From: Aliitabrizicola sp031408575
GTDB taxonomy: Bacteria; Pseudomonadota; Alphaproteobacteria; Rhodobacterales; Rhodobacteraceae
Direction: 5' to 3'
NCBI GenBank assembly: GCA_031408575.1
Contig: JANNWS010000204.1
Coordinates: forward strand, 1-64,000
Length of the DNA: 64,000 bases
Shown here: piece by piece, positions 8,924 through 18,450 of the stretch
Layout: every line of letters starts with the position of its first letter
Position numbering within the stretch: the first letter of the stretch is position 1
The notes under the pieces: model-generated
Told to the model about the DNA's origin: nothing
Database searches by the model: none
Seen by the model: the letters and a program-made list of their open reading frames with translations, nothing else
Position numbers and translations under genes: made by a program

Positions 8924-11900
8924 TCACAGCCCCGGCGCGCGGCGCAGATCAAGCGTCATCGGAAATTCGCAGTGCGGGGTTTCCGGCACCGGATCATAGG
9001 CGTGCGGGGTGTGGCCATGCGGTTCAAAGCGCGCAAGCCGGCGCGCTTCGGCCTCGTTCCCGTTGACCGGGAAGGTGTCATAGCTGCGCCCGCCGGGATG
9101 GGCGACGTGGTAGGTACAGCCGCCAAGCGGGCGGCCGGTCCATGTGTCGTAGATGTCGAAGGTCAGCGGCGCGTTCACCGGCAAGACCGGGTGCAGCGAC
9201 AGCGCCGGTTGCCACGCCTTGTAGCGCACGGCGGCAACCGAGACGCCGTTGGTGCCGGTCGGCGTCAGCGGCACGCGGCGGCGGTTGCAGGTGACGGTAT
9301 AGCGGTCGGGCGTGGCGGTCGTCAGCTTGACCTGCAGCCGTTCCACCGAACTGTCGGTATAGCGCACCGTGCCGCCGATCGCCCCGGTTTCGCCCAGCAC
9401 ATGCCACGGCTCCAAAGCCTGACGCAATTCCAGCGTGACACCCTCGACGCTGACCTCGCCGCAGAACGGAAAGCGGAACTCGGCCTGTGCGGTGAACCAG
9501 TCGGATTGCATGTCGAACCCGTGGTCGCGCAGGTCGCGCAGCACGTCGAGGAAGTCTTCCCAGACATGATGCGGCAACATGAAGCGGTCATGCAGCGTGG
9601 TGCCCCAGCGGGGCAGGGTGCCGGTGGCAGGGCTGTGCCACATCCGCGCGATCAATGCGCGGATCAGCAATTGCTGGGCCAGCGACATGCGTGGGTTGGG
9701 CGGCATCTCGAAGGCGCGGAATTCCACCAGACCAAGGCGGCCGGTGGGGCCGTCGGGGGAGTAAAGCTTGTCGATGCAGATCTCGGCGCGGTGGGTGTTG
9801 CCGGTGACATCGACCAGCAGGTTTCGCAGCAGGCGGTCCACCAGCCACGGGGCCGGTTTGCTGCCAGCGGCGGGAATCTGCGCCAGCGCCATTTCAAGCT
9901 CGTAGAGGGCATCGTGCCGCGCCTCGTCGATCCGGGGGGCCTGTGATGTGGGGCCGATGAACAGACCCGAGAACAGGTAGCTGAGGCTTGGGTGCCGGAC
10001 CCAGTGCAGGATCAGCGAGCGCAGCAGATCGGGGCGGCGCAGGAAGGGGCTGTCGGTGGGGGTGACCCCGCCCACGACCACATGATTGCCGCCCCCGGTG
10101 CCGGTATGCTTGCCGTCGATCATGAACTTGTCGGCCCCAAGGCGGATATTGCGCGCCTCGTCATAGACCGCTTCGGTGGTTGCCACGCAGTCGTCCCAGG
10201 TGGCGGCGGGATGGATGTTCACCTCGATCACGCCCGGATCGGGGGCCACGCGGATGACGTTCATCCGTGGGTCATGGGGTGGGGCATAGCCTTCGATATG
10301 CACGGGCAGGCCCAGCTTTCGGGCGGCGGATTCGGCTGCCGCGATCAGTTCAAGGTAATCCTCGATCCGCTCCACCGGGGGCATGAACACGCAAAGGCGC
10401 CCGTCGCGGGGTTCTACCGACAGGGCGGTTCGCACCACCCCGTCAAGGTCGGAAATGGCCTGCTCCACCCGGTCCTGCACGGGTTCCGACGGGGTAAAGC
10501 TGGCACGCGCCTGAGGGCGCTCGGCGGAGGCCTCGGGGGCCACGAACTCCGGCAGATCGCCGCGCTCTTCGAACGGATCGGCGGGGTTGATGTAGGGAAA
10601 TTCGGTCGCCTTCACATGCGGCAGCGCACCCAGCGGCAGGCGGTAGCCGACCGGGCTGTCCCCCGGCACAAGAAACAGGTGCCCCCGCCGCAGGTTCCAT
10701 TTCTCTGACAGCCATGTTTTCTGCGCGCGGGCCTGCCAGCGTTGCACCGGAAGCACGAACCCCGAAGGTTCGGTCAGGCCACGGCCAAAGACGCGGGCGA
10801 TGCGGTTGCGTTCTTCGGGGTCTTTCAGTTCGGAATTTGCGGGCGTCACGTTTTCCGGCAGGTTGCCCTCCTTGATGATCCATTCGGCGGGATCTTCAAA
10901 GGCAGGCACCACGTTTTCGGCGGGCAGGCCCAGTTCAACGGCAATTGTTTCCAGCAGCGCGCTGGCCTGCGCGGGGGTGACGCCGCCATCGGCCCCTTCA
11001 ACAGCGATCAGGTCCGCGTCGTTCCACACCGGCTTGCCATCGCGCCGCCAATAAAGCGAAAAGGTCCAGCGCGGCAGCGTCTCGCCCGGATACCATTTGC
11101 CCTGCCCGTAGTGCAGGAAACCGCCGGGAGCAAAGCGGTCGCGCAAGCGGCGGATCAATTCGTCGGCATAGGCGCGCTTGGTGGGACCAACGGCGTCGGT
11201 GTTCCACTCTCCCGCCTCGAAATCGTCGATCGAGACGAACGTCGGCTCGCCGCCCATCGTCAGGCGCACGTCGCCTGCGGCCAATGCCGCATCAACCTTG
11301 CGGCCCACGGCGTCAAGGTCGGCCCATGCGGCATCCGAGAACGGCTTGGTGATGCGCGGATGTTCGGCGGTGCGTGTGACCGACATATCGAAGCCAAAGC
11401 TGACTTCGGCATAGCTGGCCATGCCGGAGATCGGGGCCGCATTGCGGAAATGGGGCGTGGCGGCAAGCGGGATGTGGCTTTCCCCTGTCAGCAAGCCGCT
11501 GGTGGGGTCAAGCCCGATCCAGCCAGCCCCCGGCAGATAGACCTCGCACCAGGCATGCAGATCGGTGAAATCCACGGCGGTGCCAGAGGGGCCGTCGATG
11601 GCCTTCAGGTCGGGCTTCAACTGGATCAGATAGCCCGACACAAAGCGCGCGGCAAAGCCCAGATGGCGCAACGTCTGCACCAGCAGCCAGCTTGAATCGC
11701 GGCACGAGCCCTTACCCGAGGCGAAGGTTTCCTCGGGCGTCTGCACGCCGGGTTCCATGCGGATGACATAGCCGACCTCGTTCGCAACCTTGGCATTCAG
11801 GCCCACGACGAAATCGACGGTCCGCATTGGCCGGCGGTCGATCGAGGCAAGGAACCGCGCAAGGTGCGGCCCCGCCGGTTCCGGCGTGCGGTAAATCATA

Positions 11901-12241
11901 AGGTCGGGTTCGATATCGTCGGGGTATTCGAACGGAAACTCTTCCGCCGCCGCCTCGACGAAGAAATCGAACGGGTTGTAGACGGTCATGTCAGCGACAA
12001 GATCGACCTCGATCTTGAACTCCCGCACCGGCTCGGGAAAGACAAAGCGGGCCAGCCAGTTGCCATAGGGGTCTTGCTGGTGGTTCACGAAATGCTGCGC
12101 CGGGCTGACCTTCAGCGAATGTGACACCACGCGGGTGCGGCTATGCGGTGCGGGGCGCAGCCGGATCACCTGCGGCCCCAGCACGACCGGGCGGTCATAC
12201 TGGTAATGGGTCAGATGGTGGATGCTGGCGAGGATCGACAT
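8924..12241 (-). CDS. Large transglutaminase / DUF2126 protein
   Basis: 1105-aa cytoplasmic protein. The N-terminal third is a transglutaminase-like domain with the nucleophile Cys at about residue 178 (GSCRDSSW), His in DLHAWCEVY and Asp in GLDPTSG. The rest, from about residue 300, is DUF2126, a large domain found only attached to or beside such transglutaminases. It contains many conserved His and Asp residues (for example GKHTGTGGGNHVVVGG) that suggest a metal-dependent or amidoligase-like centre. First gene of the operon; it starts 173 bp from the stop of the flavin monooxygenase gene, so its promoter should lie in 12242-12414. Length and architecture are normal for the family. Confidence 0.92.
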   Translation of the reverse strand: MSILASIHHLTHYQYDRPVVLGPQVIRLRPAPHSRTRVVSHSLKVSPAQHFVNHQQDPYGNWLARFVFPEPVREFKIEVDLVADMTVYNPFDFFVEAAAEEFPFEYPDDIEPDLMIYRTPEPAGPHLARFLASIDRRPMRTVDFVVGLNAKVANEVGYVIRMEPGVQTPEETFASGKGSCRDSSWLLVQTLRHLGFAARFVSGYLIQLKPDLKAIDGPSGTAVDFTDLHAWCEVYLPGAGWIGLDPTSGLLTGESHIPLAATPHFRNAAPISGMASYAEVSFGFDMSVTRTAEHPRITKPFSDAAWADLDAVGRKVDAALAAGDVRLTMGGEPTFVSIDDFEAGEWNTDAVGPTKRAYADELIRRLRDRFAPGGFLHYGQGKWYPGETLPRWTFSLYWRRDGKPVWNDADLIAVEGADGGVTPAQASALLETIAVELGLPAENVVPAFEDPAEWIIKEGNLPENVTPANSELKDPEERNRIARVFGRGLTEPSGFVLPVQRWQARAQKTWLSEKWNLRRGHLFLVPGDSPVGYRLPLGALPHVKATEFPYINPADPFEERGDLPEFVAPEASAERPQARASFTPSEPVQDRVEQAISDLDGVVRTALSVEPRDGRLCVFMPPVERIEDYLELIAAAESAARKLGLPVHIEGYAPPHDPRMNVIRVAPDPGVIEVNIHPAATWDDCVATTEAVYDEARNIRLGADKFMIDGKHTGTGGGNHVVVGGVTPTDSPFLRRPDLLRSLILHWVRHPSLSYLFSGLFIGPTSQAPRIDEARHDALYELEMALAQIPAAGSKPAPWLVDRLLRNLLVDVTGNTHRAEICIDKLYSPDGPTGRLGLVEFRAFEMPPNPRMSLAQQLLIRALIARMWHSPATGTLPRWGTTLHDRFMLPHHVWEDFLDVLRDLRDHGFDMQSDWFTAQAEFRFPFCGEVSVEGVTLELRQALEPWHVLGETGAIGGTVRYTDSSVERLQVKLTTATPDRYTVTCNRRRVPLTPTGTNGVSVAAVRYKAWQPALSLHPVLPVNAPLTFDIYDTWTGRPLGGCTYHVAHPGGRSYDTFPVNGNEAEARRLARFEPHGHTPHAYDPVPETPHCEFPMTLDLRRAPGL

Positions 12242-12379
12242 GGGGACCGGGTTTCCTTGGCGTTCCCGATAGTCGTTTCACATCTGGCGGCATGGCACCA
12301 CGGATTAATGCCCTTTGCGGCGTGTCAGCGTCCATCACGCGGTGGACGCACCGCCAAGCCATGTTTTTGGGCAGTTGTG

Positions 12380-12406
12380 AAAAAGGGCGGCACCCGCGCG
12401 CCGCCC
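12380..12406 (-). terminator. Intrinsic terminator of the flavin monooxygenase gene
   Basis: Read on the minus strand, directly after the stop at 12415: a perfect 7-bp stem GGGCGGC/GCCGCCC (12400-12406 with 12385-12391), an 8-nt loop, then five T (complement of AAAAA at 12380-12384). It separates the monooxygenase from the transglutaminase operon. Confidence 0.75.
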
Positions 12407-12414
12407 CCCACTGC

Positions 12415-14217
12415 CTATTTCAGATGATGTACCTTGCCCCTGCCGTAAACCGGCGTCGGGATGCCGACCTGACGTGCCTTCAGTTGCAGCGCCAGAAACT
12501 GCGAATAATGCCGGGACTGGTGCAGGTTCCCACCGTGAAACCACAGGCCTTCCTGTGCGGTCGGCTTCCACATGTTGCGCTGCTCACCCTCCCACGGGCC
12601 GGGGTCTTTGGCGGTATCCGACCCAAGGCCCCAGCACTTGCCTACCTTGTCCGCCACCTCCTGGCTGATCAGATCGGCGGCCCAGCCGTTCATCGAGCCA
12701 TAGCCGGTGGCGTAGATCACGACATCGGCGGGCAATTCGGTGCCGTCCTTCAGCACGACCGAGGTTTCCGTCAAATGATCCACGTCCGACCCCGCCTTCA
12801 GCTTGATCTTGCCATCGATGATCAACTGGCTTGCGCCCACGTCGATGTAATAGCCCGACCCGCGCCGCAGGTATTTCATGAACAAGCCGGTGCCATCGGC
12901 CCCCCAGTCGAGCATGAAGCCCGCCTTCTCCAGCCCGGCATAAAAGTCGGCATCCTCGGCCTTGATCGTGTCGTAGATCGGCTTTTGAAACGCGGGCAGG
13001 ATCGCATAGGGGATCGACGCAAAGATCAGATCGGCCTTGTCGGTGGTCATTCCCGCCGCAACCGCCTCTTCGGAATAAAGCGAGCCAAGGCCGTGCTTCA
13101 TCAGGGGCTCGGACCGCACGATATGCGTGGTGGACCGCTGCACCATCGTCACATCCACGCCCGCCTCCCACAGGGCCGCACAAATATCATGGCTGGAGTT
13201 GTTGGAGCCGATAACGACCACCTTTTTGCCGACACAGCCATCGGGGCCGGGATGGGTGCTGGAATGTTGCTGTTCGCCCTTGAACAGATCCTGCCCCGGA
13301 AACTTGGGCCAGTTCGCCTTGGCCGACATGCCGGTGGCCAGCACCAGCTGTTTCGGACGCAGCACGACGTCGTGGCCATCGCGGGTGACGTGTACCTCCC
13401 ACTCTTTCTTTGCCTCGTCGTATTTTGCCGATTTGGCGACAGTGCTGGTCCAGTAGTTCAGCTCCATCACCCGCGTATACATCTCCAGCCAGTCGCCCAG
13501 CTTGTCCTTGGGCGCAAAGATCGGCCAGTTCGCGGGAAACGGGATATAGGGCAGATGGTCGTACCAGACCGGGTCATGCAGGCAGAGCGATTTGTAGCGG
13601 TTGCGCCAGCTGTCGCCGGCCCGCGCATTCTTTTCGATGATGATCGTCGGCACGTCGAGTTGGCGCAGCCGCGCGCCCAACGCGATGCCGCCCTGACCGC
13701 CGCCGATGATCAGCACCTCGGGCTGGGTATCGGTGCCAAGGGTGGACGCCTCATCCGCCCGCGCCTCGGCCCAGGTCTTGCGGCCACGTTCCAGCGTGTG
13801 GGCAACGCCCTTGGGGCGGCTTGGCCCCTTGCGCTCTTCATGGCCCTTCAGTTCCTTGAGCGTGGTAAGCAGCGTCCAGATCTTCCCGTCACGGATGCGG
13901 ATATGGCCGTGTCCGCGCCCGACAGTGGTTTCAAAGTCGATCCAGGCCTGATGAAAGCCGCCGCCATCTTCGGCCACCTCGCCGGGGGTGATAGTGAAAC
14001 CATGCGGACCCGTCGCACCAAGCTGTGCGTCCAGCATGGCGGCGATCTGGCTGCGCCCTTCCATTGTCTTGATGTTCCAGGTGACGCTGGCAAGGTCGCG
14101 CCAATAGCCATCAGCCTCGAACAGGGCTGCCACGGCAGCGGTATCGGCTTTGGCGAGAGCATCGTTCAGGTCGCCCAATAGCTGGGTGACCACCGTATCC
14201 GGTGTCTGGTCAAGCAT
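12415..14217 (-). CDS. Flavin-containing monooxygenase with N-terminal SnoaL/NTF2-like domain
   Basis: 600 aa starting at ATG 14217, chosen for the ribosome site GGGAGGAAGCC just upstream; the frame remains open to 14295. Residues 1-130 resemble a SnoaL/NTF2-like fold. The rest is a class B flavoprotein monooxygenase: FAD motif IIGGGQGGIALGARL (172-177 glycines), FMO-like block FKGEQQHSSTH (about 312-321), and NADPH motif VVVIGSNNSSHD (337-342), where the usual third Gly is Ser. Such enzymes oxygenate soft nucleophiles or ketones (FMO, YUCCA and Baeyer-Villiger relatives). Single gene, ended by a terminator, divergent from the FGGY kinase across 175 bp. Substrate unknown. Confidence 0.87.
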   Translation of the reverse strand: MLDQTPDTVVTQLLGDLNDALAKADTAAVAALFEADGYWRDLASVTWNIKTMEGRSQIAAMLDAQLGATGPHGFTITPGEVAEDGGGFHQAWIDFETTVGRGHGHIRIRDGKIWTLLTTLKELKGHEERKGPSRPKGVAHTLERGRKTWAEARADEASTLGTDTQPEVLIIGGGQGGIALGARLRQLDVPTIIIEKNARAGDSWRNRYKSLCLHDPVWYDHLPYIPFPANWPIFAPKDKLGDWLEMYTRVMELNYWTSTVAKSAKYDEAKKEWEVHVTRDGHDVVLRPKQLVLATGMSAKANWPKFPGQDLFKGEQQHSSTHPGPDGCVGKKVVVIGSNNSSHDICAALWEAGVDVTMVQRSTTHIVRSEPLMKHGLGSLYSEEAVAAGMTTDKADLIFASIPYAILPAFQKPIYDTIKAEDADFYAGLEKAGFMLDWGADGTGLFMKYLRRGSGYYIDVGASQLIIDGKIKLKAGSDVDHLTETSVVLKDGTELPADVVIYATGYGSMNGWAADLISQEVADKVGKCWGLGSDTAKDPGPWEGEQRNMWKPTAQEGLWFHGGNLHQSRHYSQFLALQLKARQVGIPTPVYGRGKVHHLK

Positions 14218-14392
14218 GGCTTCCTCCCTTGGCGTCGCGCTCTTCTGCGGGACGGTTAACTGCATTGGGGGGCAGGAGTGCGGCCCTGTCCACAAGACTT
14301 TGGTCGACCTGTGGGATACCGCCGGTCATGGCGTCTCTGGACTTGGGGCGCGGCCTTGGGCGAAAGTGCGGCGAGAATTCAAGGGGAACTGC

Positions 14393-15856
14393 ATGACCGA
14401 CGATCTGGTGCTGGGCATCGACATCGGGACCACAAGCATCAAGGCGGCGGCATTCGATCTGCGCGGACGCCCACAGTTTTCCCATGTGTCGGATTATCCG
14501 ACAACGCGGGGGCCGGGCGGCGTGGTGGAACAGTCGCCCGCCGACTGGCTGACGCGGGTGGACGCCGTGTTGGAGCGGTTGCGTGCCGAAGGGCTGGCTG
14601 TCCGGGTGCGGGCGGTGGGTGTCACCTCGCAGGTCAATACGCATGTGTTCGTGGACGCGGCGGGGCAGGCTCTGGCGCCCGCAATCGTCTGGCAGGACGG
14701 GCGCTGTGCCGGGGTCGCTACGGCACTGGATGCGCGGGTCAGCACCGCCGACCGGATGCGCTGGTGGGGCGCGCCTTTGCCGGTTGACGCGAGCCACGCG
14801 CTGGCGCGGATGGGCTGGATGGCTGCCGCGCGGCCCGATCTGTGGGCGCAAACCCATGCCGTGATGCTGCCCAAGGATTTCGTCGTTCGGCATCTGACAG
14901 GCGCATGGGGCAGCGATCCGATGTCCAACATCGGGCTTGTCGGGCGCGATCTGGCCTATGTGCCGGACGTTCTGGCGCTGGTGCCGGGGGCGGCGGCGCG
15001 GCTGGTGCCGCTGCGCGATGCGGCGTCGGTTGCGGGCGTCATGCGGCTGGCCCCCGGTCTGCCCGAAGTGCCGGTTTCGGTCGGCATCATGGATGCCTGG
15101 GCCGCGATGTATGGCGTCGGCATGAAATCCGAAGGTGACGCGGTGTATCTGAGCGGCACCAGCGAGGTTCTGGGGATCGTGTCGGAACGGGCGACCGGCG
15201 AGCCGGGGGTGCTGGTCTTTCCGCGCAACGGCGGGGTGACGCTGCATGCGGGGCCGACCCAATCGGGGGGCGCGTCGGTTGCATGGTTCTGTGCCGCCTT
15301 TGGGATCACGCCCGAAATCATGGCCGAGGAGGCGGCGCATGCCGGAACAGCCCCGCTCTTTCTGCCGCATCTGGCGGGCGAACGCGCGCCCCTGTGGGAT
15401 GCGCAGGCGCGGGGTGCCTTTGTCGGCCTTGGTGCGGGCATGGGCCGGGCCGAGATGGCGCGCGGCGTGTATGAAGGCGTCGCCTTTTCTGCGCGGCTTC
15501 TGCTTGGCTCGCTGGAGGCATCAAGCGCGCGGCGCGCGGAGGTGTTGCTGTGCGGTGGTGGCGGCTTCCGGTCAGACATCTGGAATCAGATCCGCGCCGA
15601 TGTGGTGGGCCGGCCTCTGAAGCGCCTTGCGGTGGCGGACGCGGGAACGCTGGGGGCGGCGGCGCTCGCCTCGGTTGCCGCAGGGCTGCACCGCGATCTT
15701 GACACGGCTTTGGGTGAAATCGTGACCTATGACCGGACGTATGAGCCGGATCCGGCGCGCAAGGCCGGCTATGACGCCACCTTCGCGCTGTACCGACCCG
15801 CCTATGAGGCATTGCGCGGGATCAGACCGGCTCTGGCAACAAAAACCAATACCTGA
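14393..15856 (+). CDS. FGGY-family carbohydrate kinase
   Basis: ATP-dependent sugar or polyol kinase, 487 aa. ATG 14393 is preceded by AAGGGGAACTGC; the longer open frame back to 14150 has no support. The first phosphate-binding loop is GIDIGTTSIKAAAFD (residues 8-22), and the FGGY C-terminal half has LLCGGGGFRSDIWNQIRAD. It resembles xylulokinase/rhamnulokinase-type members but I cannot name the sugar. It heads a cluster with a ribose-type ABC importer 100 bp downstream, so the likely path is import of a free sugar followed by phosphorylation. No isomerase or epimerase for the product lies beside it. Confidence 0.9.
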   Translation: MTDDLVLGIDIGTTSIKAAAFDLRGRPQFSHVSDYPTTRGPGGVVEQSPADWLTRVDAVLERLRAEGLAVRVRAVGVTSQVNTHVFVDAAGQALAPAIVWQDGRCAGVATALDARVSTADRMRWWGAPLPVDASHALARMGWMAAARPDLWAQTHAVMLPKDFVVRHLTGAWGSDPMSNIGLVGRDLAYVPDVLALVPGAAARLVPLRDAASVAGVMRLAPGLPEVPVSVGIMDAWAAMYGVGMKSEGDAVYLSGTSEVLGIVSERATGEPGVLVFPRNGGVTLHAGPTQSGGASVAWFCAAFGITPEIMAEEAAHAGTAPLFLPHLAGERAPLWDAQARGAFVGLGAGMGRAEMARGVYEGVAFSARLLLGSLEASSARRAEVLLCGGGGFRSDIWNQIRADVVGRPLKRLAVADAGTLGAAALASVAAGLHRDLDTALGEIVTYDRTYEPDPARKAGYDATFALYRPAYEALRGIRPALATKTNT

Positions 15857-15956
15857 CGCAAGGGCAACGCCGGCACTGGCAAACCGCGCAGTCCCGGCTA
15901 CAGTTGCTCGACAGACCCGGATTCGACGGGCAGCGACACTATGACAGGGGAGAGGA

Positions 15957-16898
15957 ATGATGACTTTCGGGATGATCCGGCGCATGGCCGGTCTTGCGGG
16001 GCTGGGCGCGGTCAGCGCGCTGGCGCTTGCGACGGTGGCGTTTGCCGAGGGAAGGGTGACGGTGATTACCCCTTACCTCGCACAGCCGGGGACGCAGTTC
16101 TACCTTGACGGCTTCAAGGCAGCGGCGACCGAAAAGGGGTTGGAGGTCAATGTGATCGACACGGCAGGCGATGTTGCCGCCGTGATCGCCCGGATCGAGG
16201 ATGCGGTGACCCAGCAGGTCAATGCCATCGTCATCAACGTCGATCCCGCGCAGGTCGCGGCGGGCCTTGATGCGGCCAAGGCGGCGGGTATTCCCGTGGT
16301 CGGCATGGATGCGGGGATCAGCCCGCTGCTGGCCACCAACGTCACCTCGAACGGCTATGCGATGGCCGCGGAAACGGCGGCATACGTCGCCAACCGGATC
16401 GGTGGCAAAGGCAATGTCGTGATGTTCACCTTCGATCCCTTTCCGCCGGTGCAGATCCGCGGCGTGATTGCCGACGCGATCTTTGCCAATAACCCCGACA
16501 TCAAGGTGCTGGACCGTGTGACCCCCGATGTGCAGGACGGCGGCATCGCAGACAGCCGCGCCAAGATGGAGGCGATCCTGACCGCAAACCCCGAACCGGG
16601 GTCAATCGCTGCCGTCTGGGCCGCATGGGACCAGCCCGCCCTGGGCGCGTTGCAGGCCATCGAGGCGGCAGGCCGGCAGGGTGAGGGCATCGTGATCACC
16701 GGCATCGACGCCAACCCGCAGGCGCGCGAGGCGATTTCGGCAGGCGGCAACTTCGAGGCGTCGATGGCGCAGGATTTCGTCGGCATCGGTTCGGCCACGG
16801 CGGCAGCCGTGGCCCGCGTCATGGCAGGCGAGACGATCCGCGAGCCGGTGATCTATGTGCCGACCCGGCTGATCACCAAGTCGAACGTGGCGGAATGA
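15957..16898 (+). CDS. Ribose-type sugar-binding protein (periplasmic)
   Basis: Substrate-binding protein of a CUT2 (RbsB-like) importer, 313 aa. A signal peptide covers about the first 30 residues, ending AFA before EG. The mature protein has the type I periplasmic-binding fold, seen in AAKAAGIPVVGMDAG and VITGIDANPQAREAI. Two ATG codons are adjacent (15957, 15960), behind AGAGGA. An 11-bp stem-loop follows the stop before the ATPase gene, which should favour excess binding protein. The ligand is probably the sugar phosphorylated by the FGGY kinase upstream. Confidence 0.9.
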   Translation: MMTFGMIRRMAGLAGLGAVSALALATVAFAEGRVTVITPYLAQPGTQFYLDGFKAAATEKGLEVNVIDTAGDVAAVIARIEDAVTQQVNAIVINVDPAQVAAGLDAAKAAGIPVVGMDAGISPLLATNVTSNGYAMAAETAAYVANRIGGKGNVVMFTFDPFPPVQIRGVIADAIFANNPDIKVLDRVTPDVQDGGIADSRAKMEAILTANPEPGSIAAVWAAWDQPALGALQAIEAAGRQGEGIVITGIDANPQAREAISAGGNFEASMAQDFVGIGSATAAAVARVMAGETIREPVIYVPTRLITKSNVAE

Positions 16899-16903
16899 TC
16901 GGA

Positions 16904-16937
16904 TCGGGGCTGCGTTGCTTTGGTAGCGCAGCCCCGA
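16904..16937 (+). promoter_or_regulatory. Stem-loop after the binding-protein gene (differential expression)
   Basis: TCGGGGCTGCG (16904-16914) pairs perfectly with CGCAGCCCCGA (16927-16937) over a 12-nt loop, lying between the binding protein and ATPase genes. No T-run follows, so it is more likely a 3'-end stabiliser or a partial pause than a full terminator. Confidence 0.65.
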
Positions 16938-16947
16938 CCATAGTGCG

Positions 16948-18450
16948 ATGACCTTTCTGGCGCTGTCCCATGTCAGCAAATCCTACGCGGGCGTGCCTGC
17001 GCTGACCGATGTGGCCCTGACGCTGCGGTCGGGCGAGGTGCATGCCCTGATGGGCGAAAACGGCGCGGGAAAATCGACACTGATCCGGGTACTGGCGGGG
17101 GTAACGCCCGCTGACCGGATCGAGGCGATGCTTGACGGTGTCGCGGTATCGCTGACTTCGCCCGCCGAATTGGCGGCTTTGGGGTTCCGCTTTGTCCATC
17201 AGGAGTTGAACATCGTCCCGCAACTGACTGTCGCGGAGAACATAATGCTGGGTCGCGCGGCCCCCCGGCGGTTCGGCGTGGCAGTGGATTGGCTTGCGGT
17301 GAACCGGATTGCGGCACAGGCTCTGGCGCGGTTTGGCGCAACCTGGATTGATCCAAGGCAAAAGGTCGCGCGGCTGGCGATGGGTGACCGGATGCTGATC
17401 CGGCTGGCCGCGATGCTGGTCGCATCCGACACCGCACCACGGCTGTTCGTGCTGGATGAGCCGACCGCCGCCCTGACCCACGCCGAAGCCGAACGCCTGT
17501 TTCGGGTGATCCATGAGCTGCGCCGGTCTGGGGCCGCGATCCTTTACGTCTCGCACCGGATTGATGAGGTGATGGCGCTGGCCGACCGGGTGACTGTGTT
17601 GCGCGATGGTGCAAGCGTTCTGACGGCGGCGATGGCCGGTGTTGACCGTGCAGGTTTGATCCGCGCGATGACGGGCCGCGATGTGACGGAACGGGTGCCG
17701 CCGCGACGCGGAGGCATCGGGGTTGAACTGGCGGCTACGGTCGCGGATGCGGCGACGGACCGGCTGCGCGATATCAGTTTCACTCTGCGCGCGGGCGAGG
17801 TGCTGGGCGTCGCGGGGCTGGAGGATGCAGGCCAGTCCGAGGTGCTGCGCCTGTTTCTGGGCGAGGGACAGCTGCGGGCAGGGCAGATCAGCGTTGCCGG
17901 GCAAAACCGCTCTGCCGGGCCGTTCGCCGCGTGGTCATCGGGTGTCGCCATCGTCCCGCGTGAGCGGCGGCGTGAGGGGCTGGCAATGGGCCGCAGCATC
18001 ACCGCGAACATGGTGCTGCCGCATCTGAAGGGCCTCGCCGTTCTGCCGGGCATCATGTCGGGCCGGGCCGAGCGGGCGATGGCGCGGCGCCTGGCCGCGC
18101 AGGTGCGATTGAAGGCCAAGGGTGTGGCCCAGCCGGTGCGGGCGCTCTCGGGCGGAAACCAGCAAAAGGTGCTGTTTGCACGGGCAATTGCGGGTAAACC
18201 GCGCCTGCTGCTGCTGGACGATCCGACACGCAGCGTCGATGTGGGGGCGCGCGCCGATATCTATGACATGATCCGCACGGCGGGCGGGGAAGGCTGTGCT
18301 GTGATCCTGACCTCGACAGACCTGCCCGAATTACTGGGCCTCTGCGACCGCATCCTGATCCTGCGCGACGGGCGGCAGGTGGCAATCGTCGAGGCCAAAG
18401 GGCTGGATGCCGCGGGCCTGTTGGCCGCGATTTATGGGGATGCTGCATGA
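16948..18450 (+). CDS. Ribose-type ABC importer ATPase (RbsA-like, two ATPase domains)
   Basis: 500 aa with two fused nucleotide-binding domains. Domain 1 has Walker A GENGAGKS (36-43) and Walker B LFVLDEPTAAL; its signature region reads RLAMGDRMLIRLAAML, unusual against the common LS-x-G-D-x-Q. Domain 2 has the degenerate Walker A typical of RbsA (GLEDAGQSEVL), an intact signature LSGGNQQKVLFARAI and Walker B LLLLDDPTRSV. The start has little ribosome-site signal, which fits low expression relative to the binding protein. The stop overlaps the permease start (ATGA). Confidence 0.92.
   Translation: MTFLALSHVSKSYAGVPALTDVALTLRSGEVHALMGENGAGKSTLIRVLAGVTPADRIEAMLDGVAVSLTSPAELAALGFRFVHQELNIVPQLTVAENIMLGRAAPRRFGVAVDWLAVNRIAAQALARFGATWIDPRQKVARLAMGDRMLIRLAAMLVASDTAPRLFVLDEPTAALTHAEAERLFRVIHELRRSGAAILYVSHRIDEVMALADRVTVLRDGASVLTAAMAGVDRAGLIRAMTGRDVTERVPPRRGGIGVELAATVADAATDRLRDISFTLRAGEVLGVAGLEDAGQSEVLRLFLGEGQLRAGQISVAGQNRSAGPFAAWSSGVAIVPRERRREGLAMGRSITANMVLPHLKGLAVLPGIMSGRAERAMARRLAAQVRLKAKGVAQPVRALSGGNQQKVLFARAIAGKPRLLLLDDPTRSVDVGARADIYDMIRTAGGEGCAVILTSTDLPELLGLCDRILILRDGRQVAIVEAKGLDAAGLLAAIYGDAA

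Noticed and set aside
14150..14392. N-terminal extension of the FGGY kinase
   Set aside because: Extends antisense into the monooxygenase gene; the ATP-binding loop begins eight residues after ATG 14393, which has a ribosome site.
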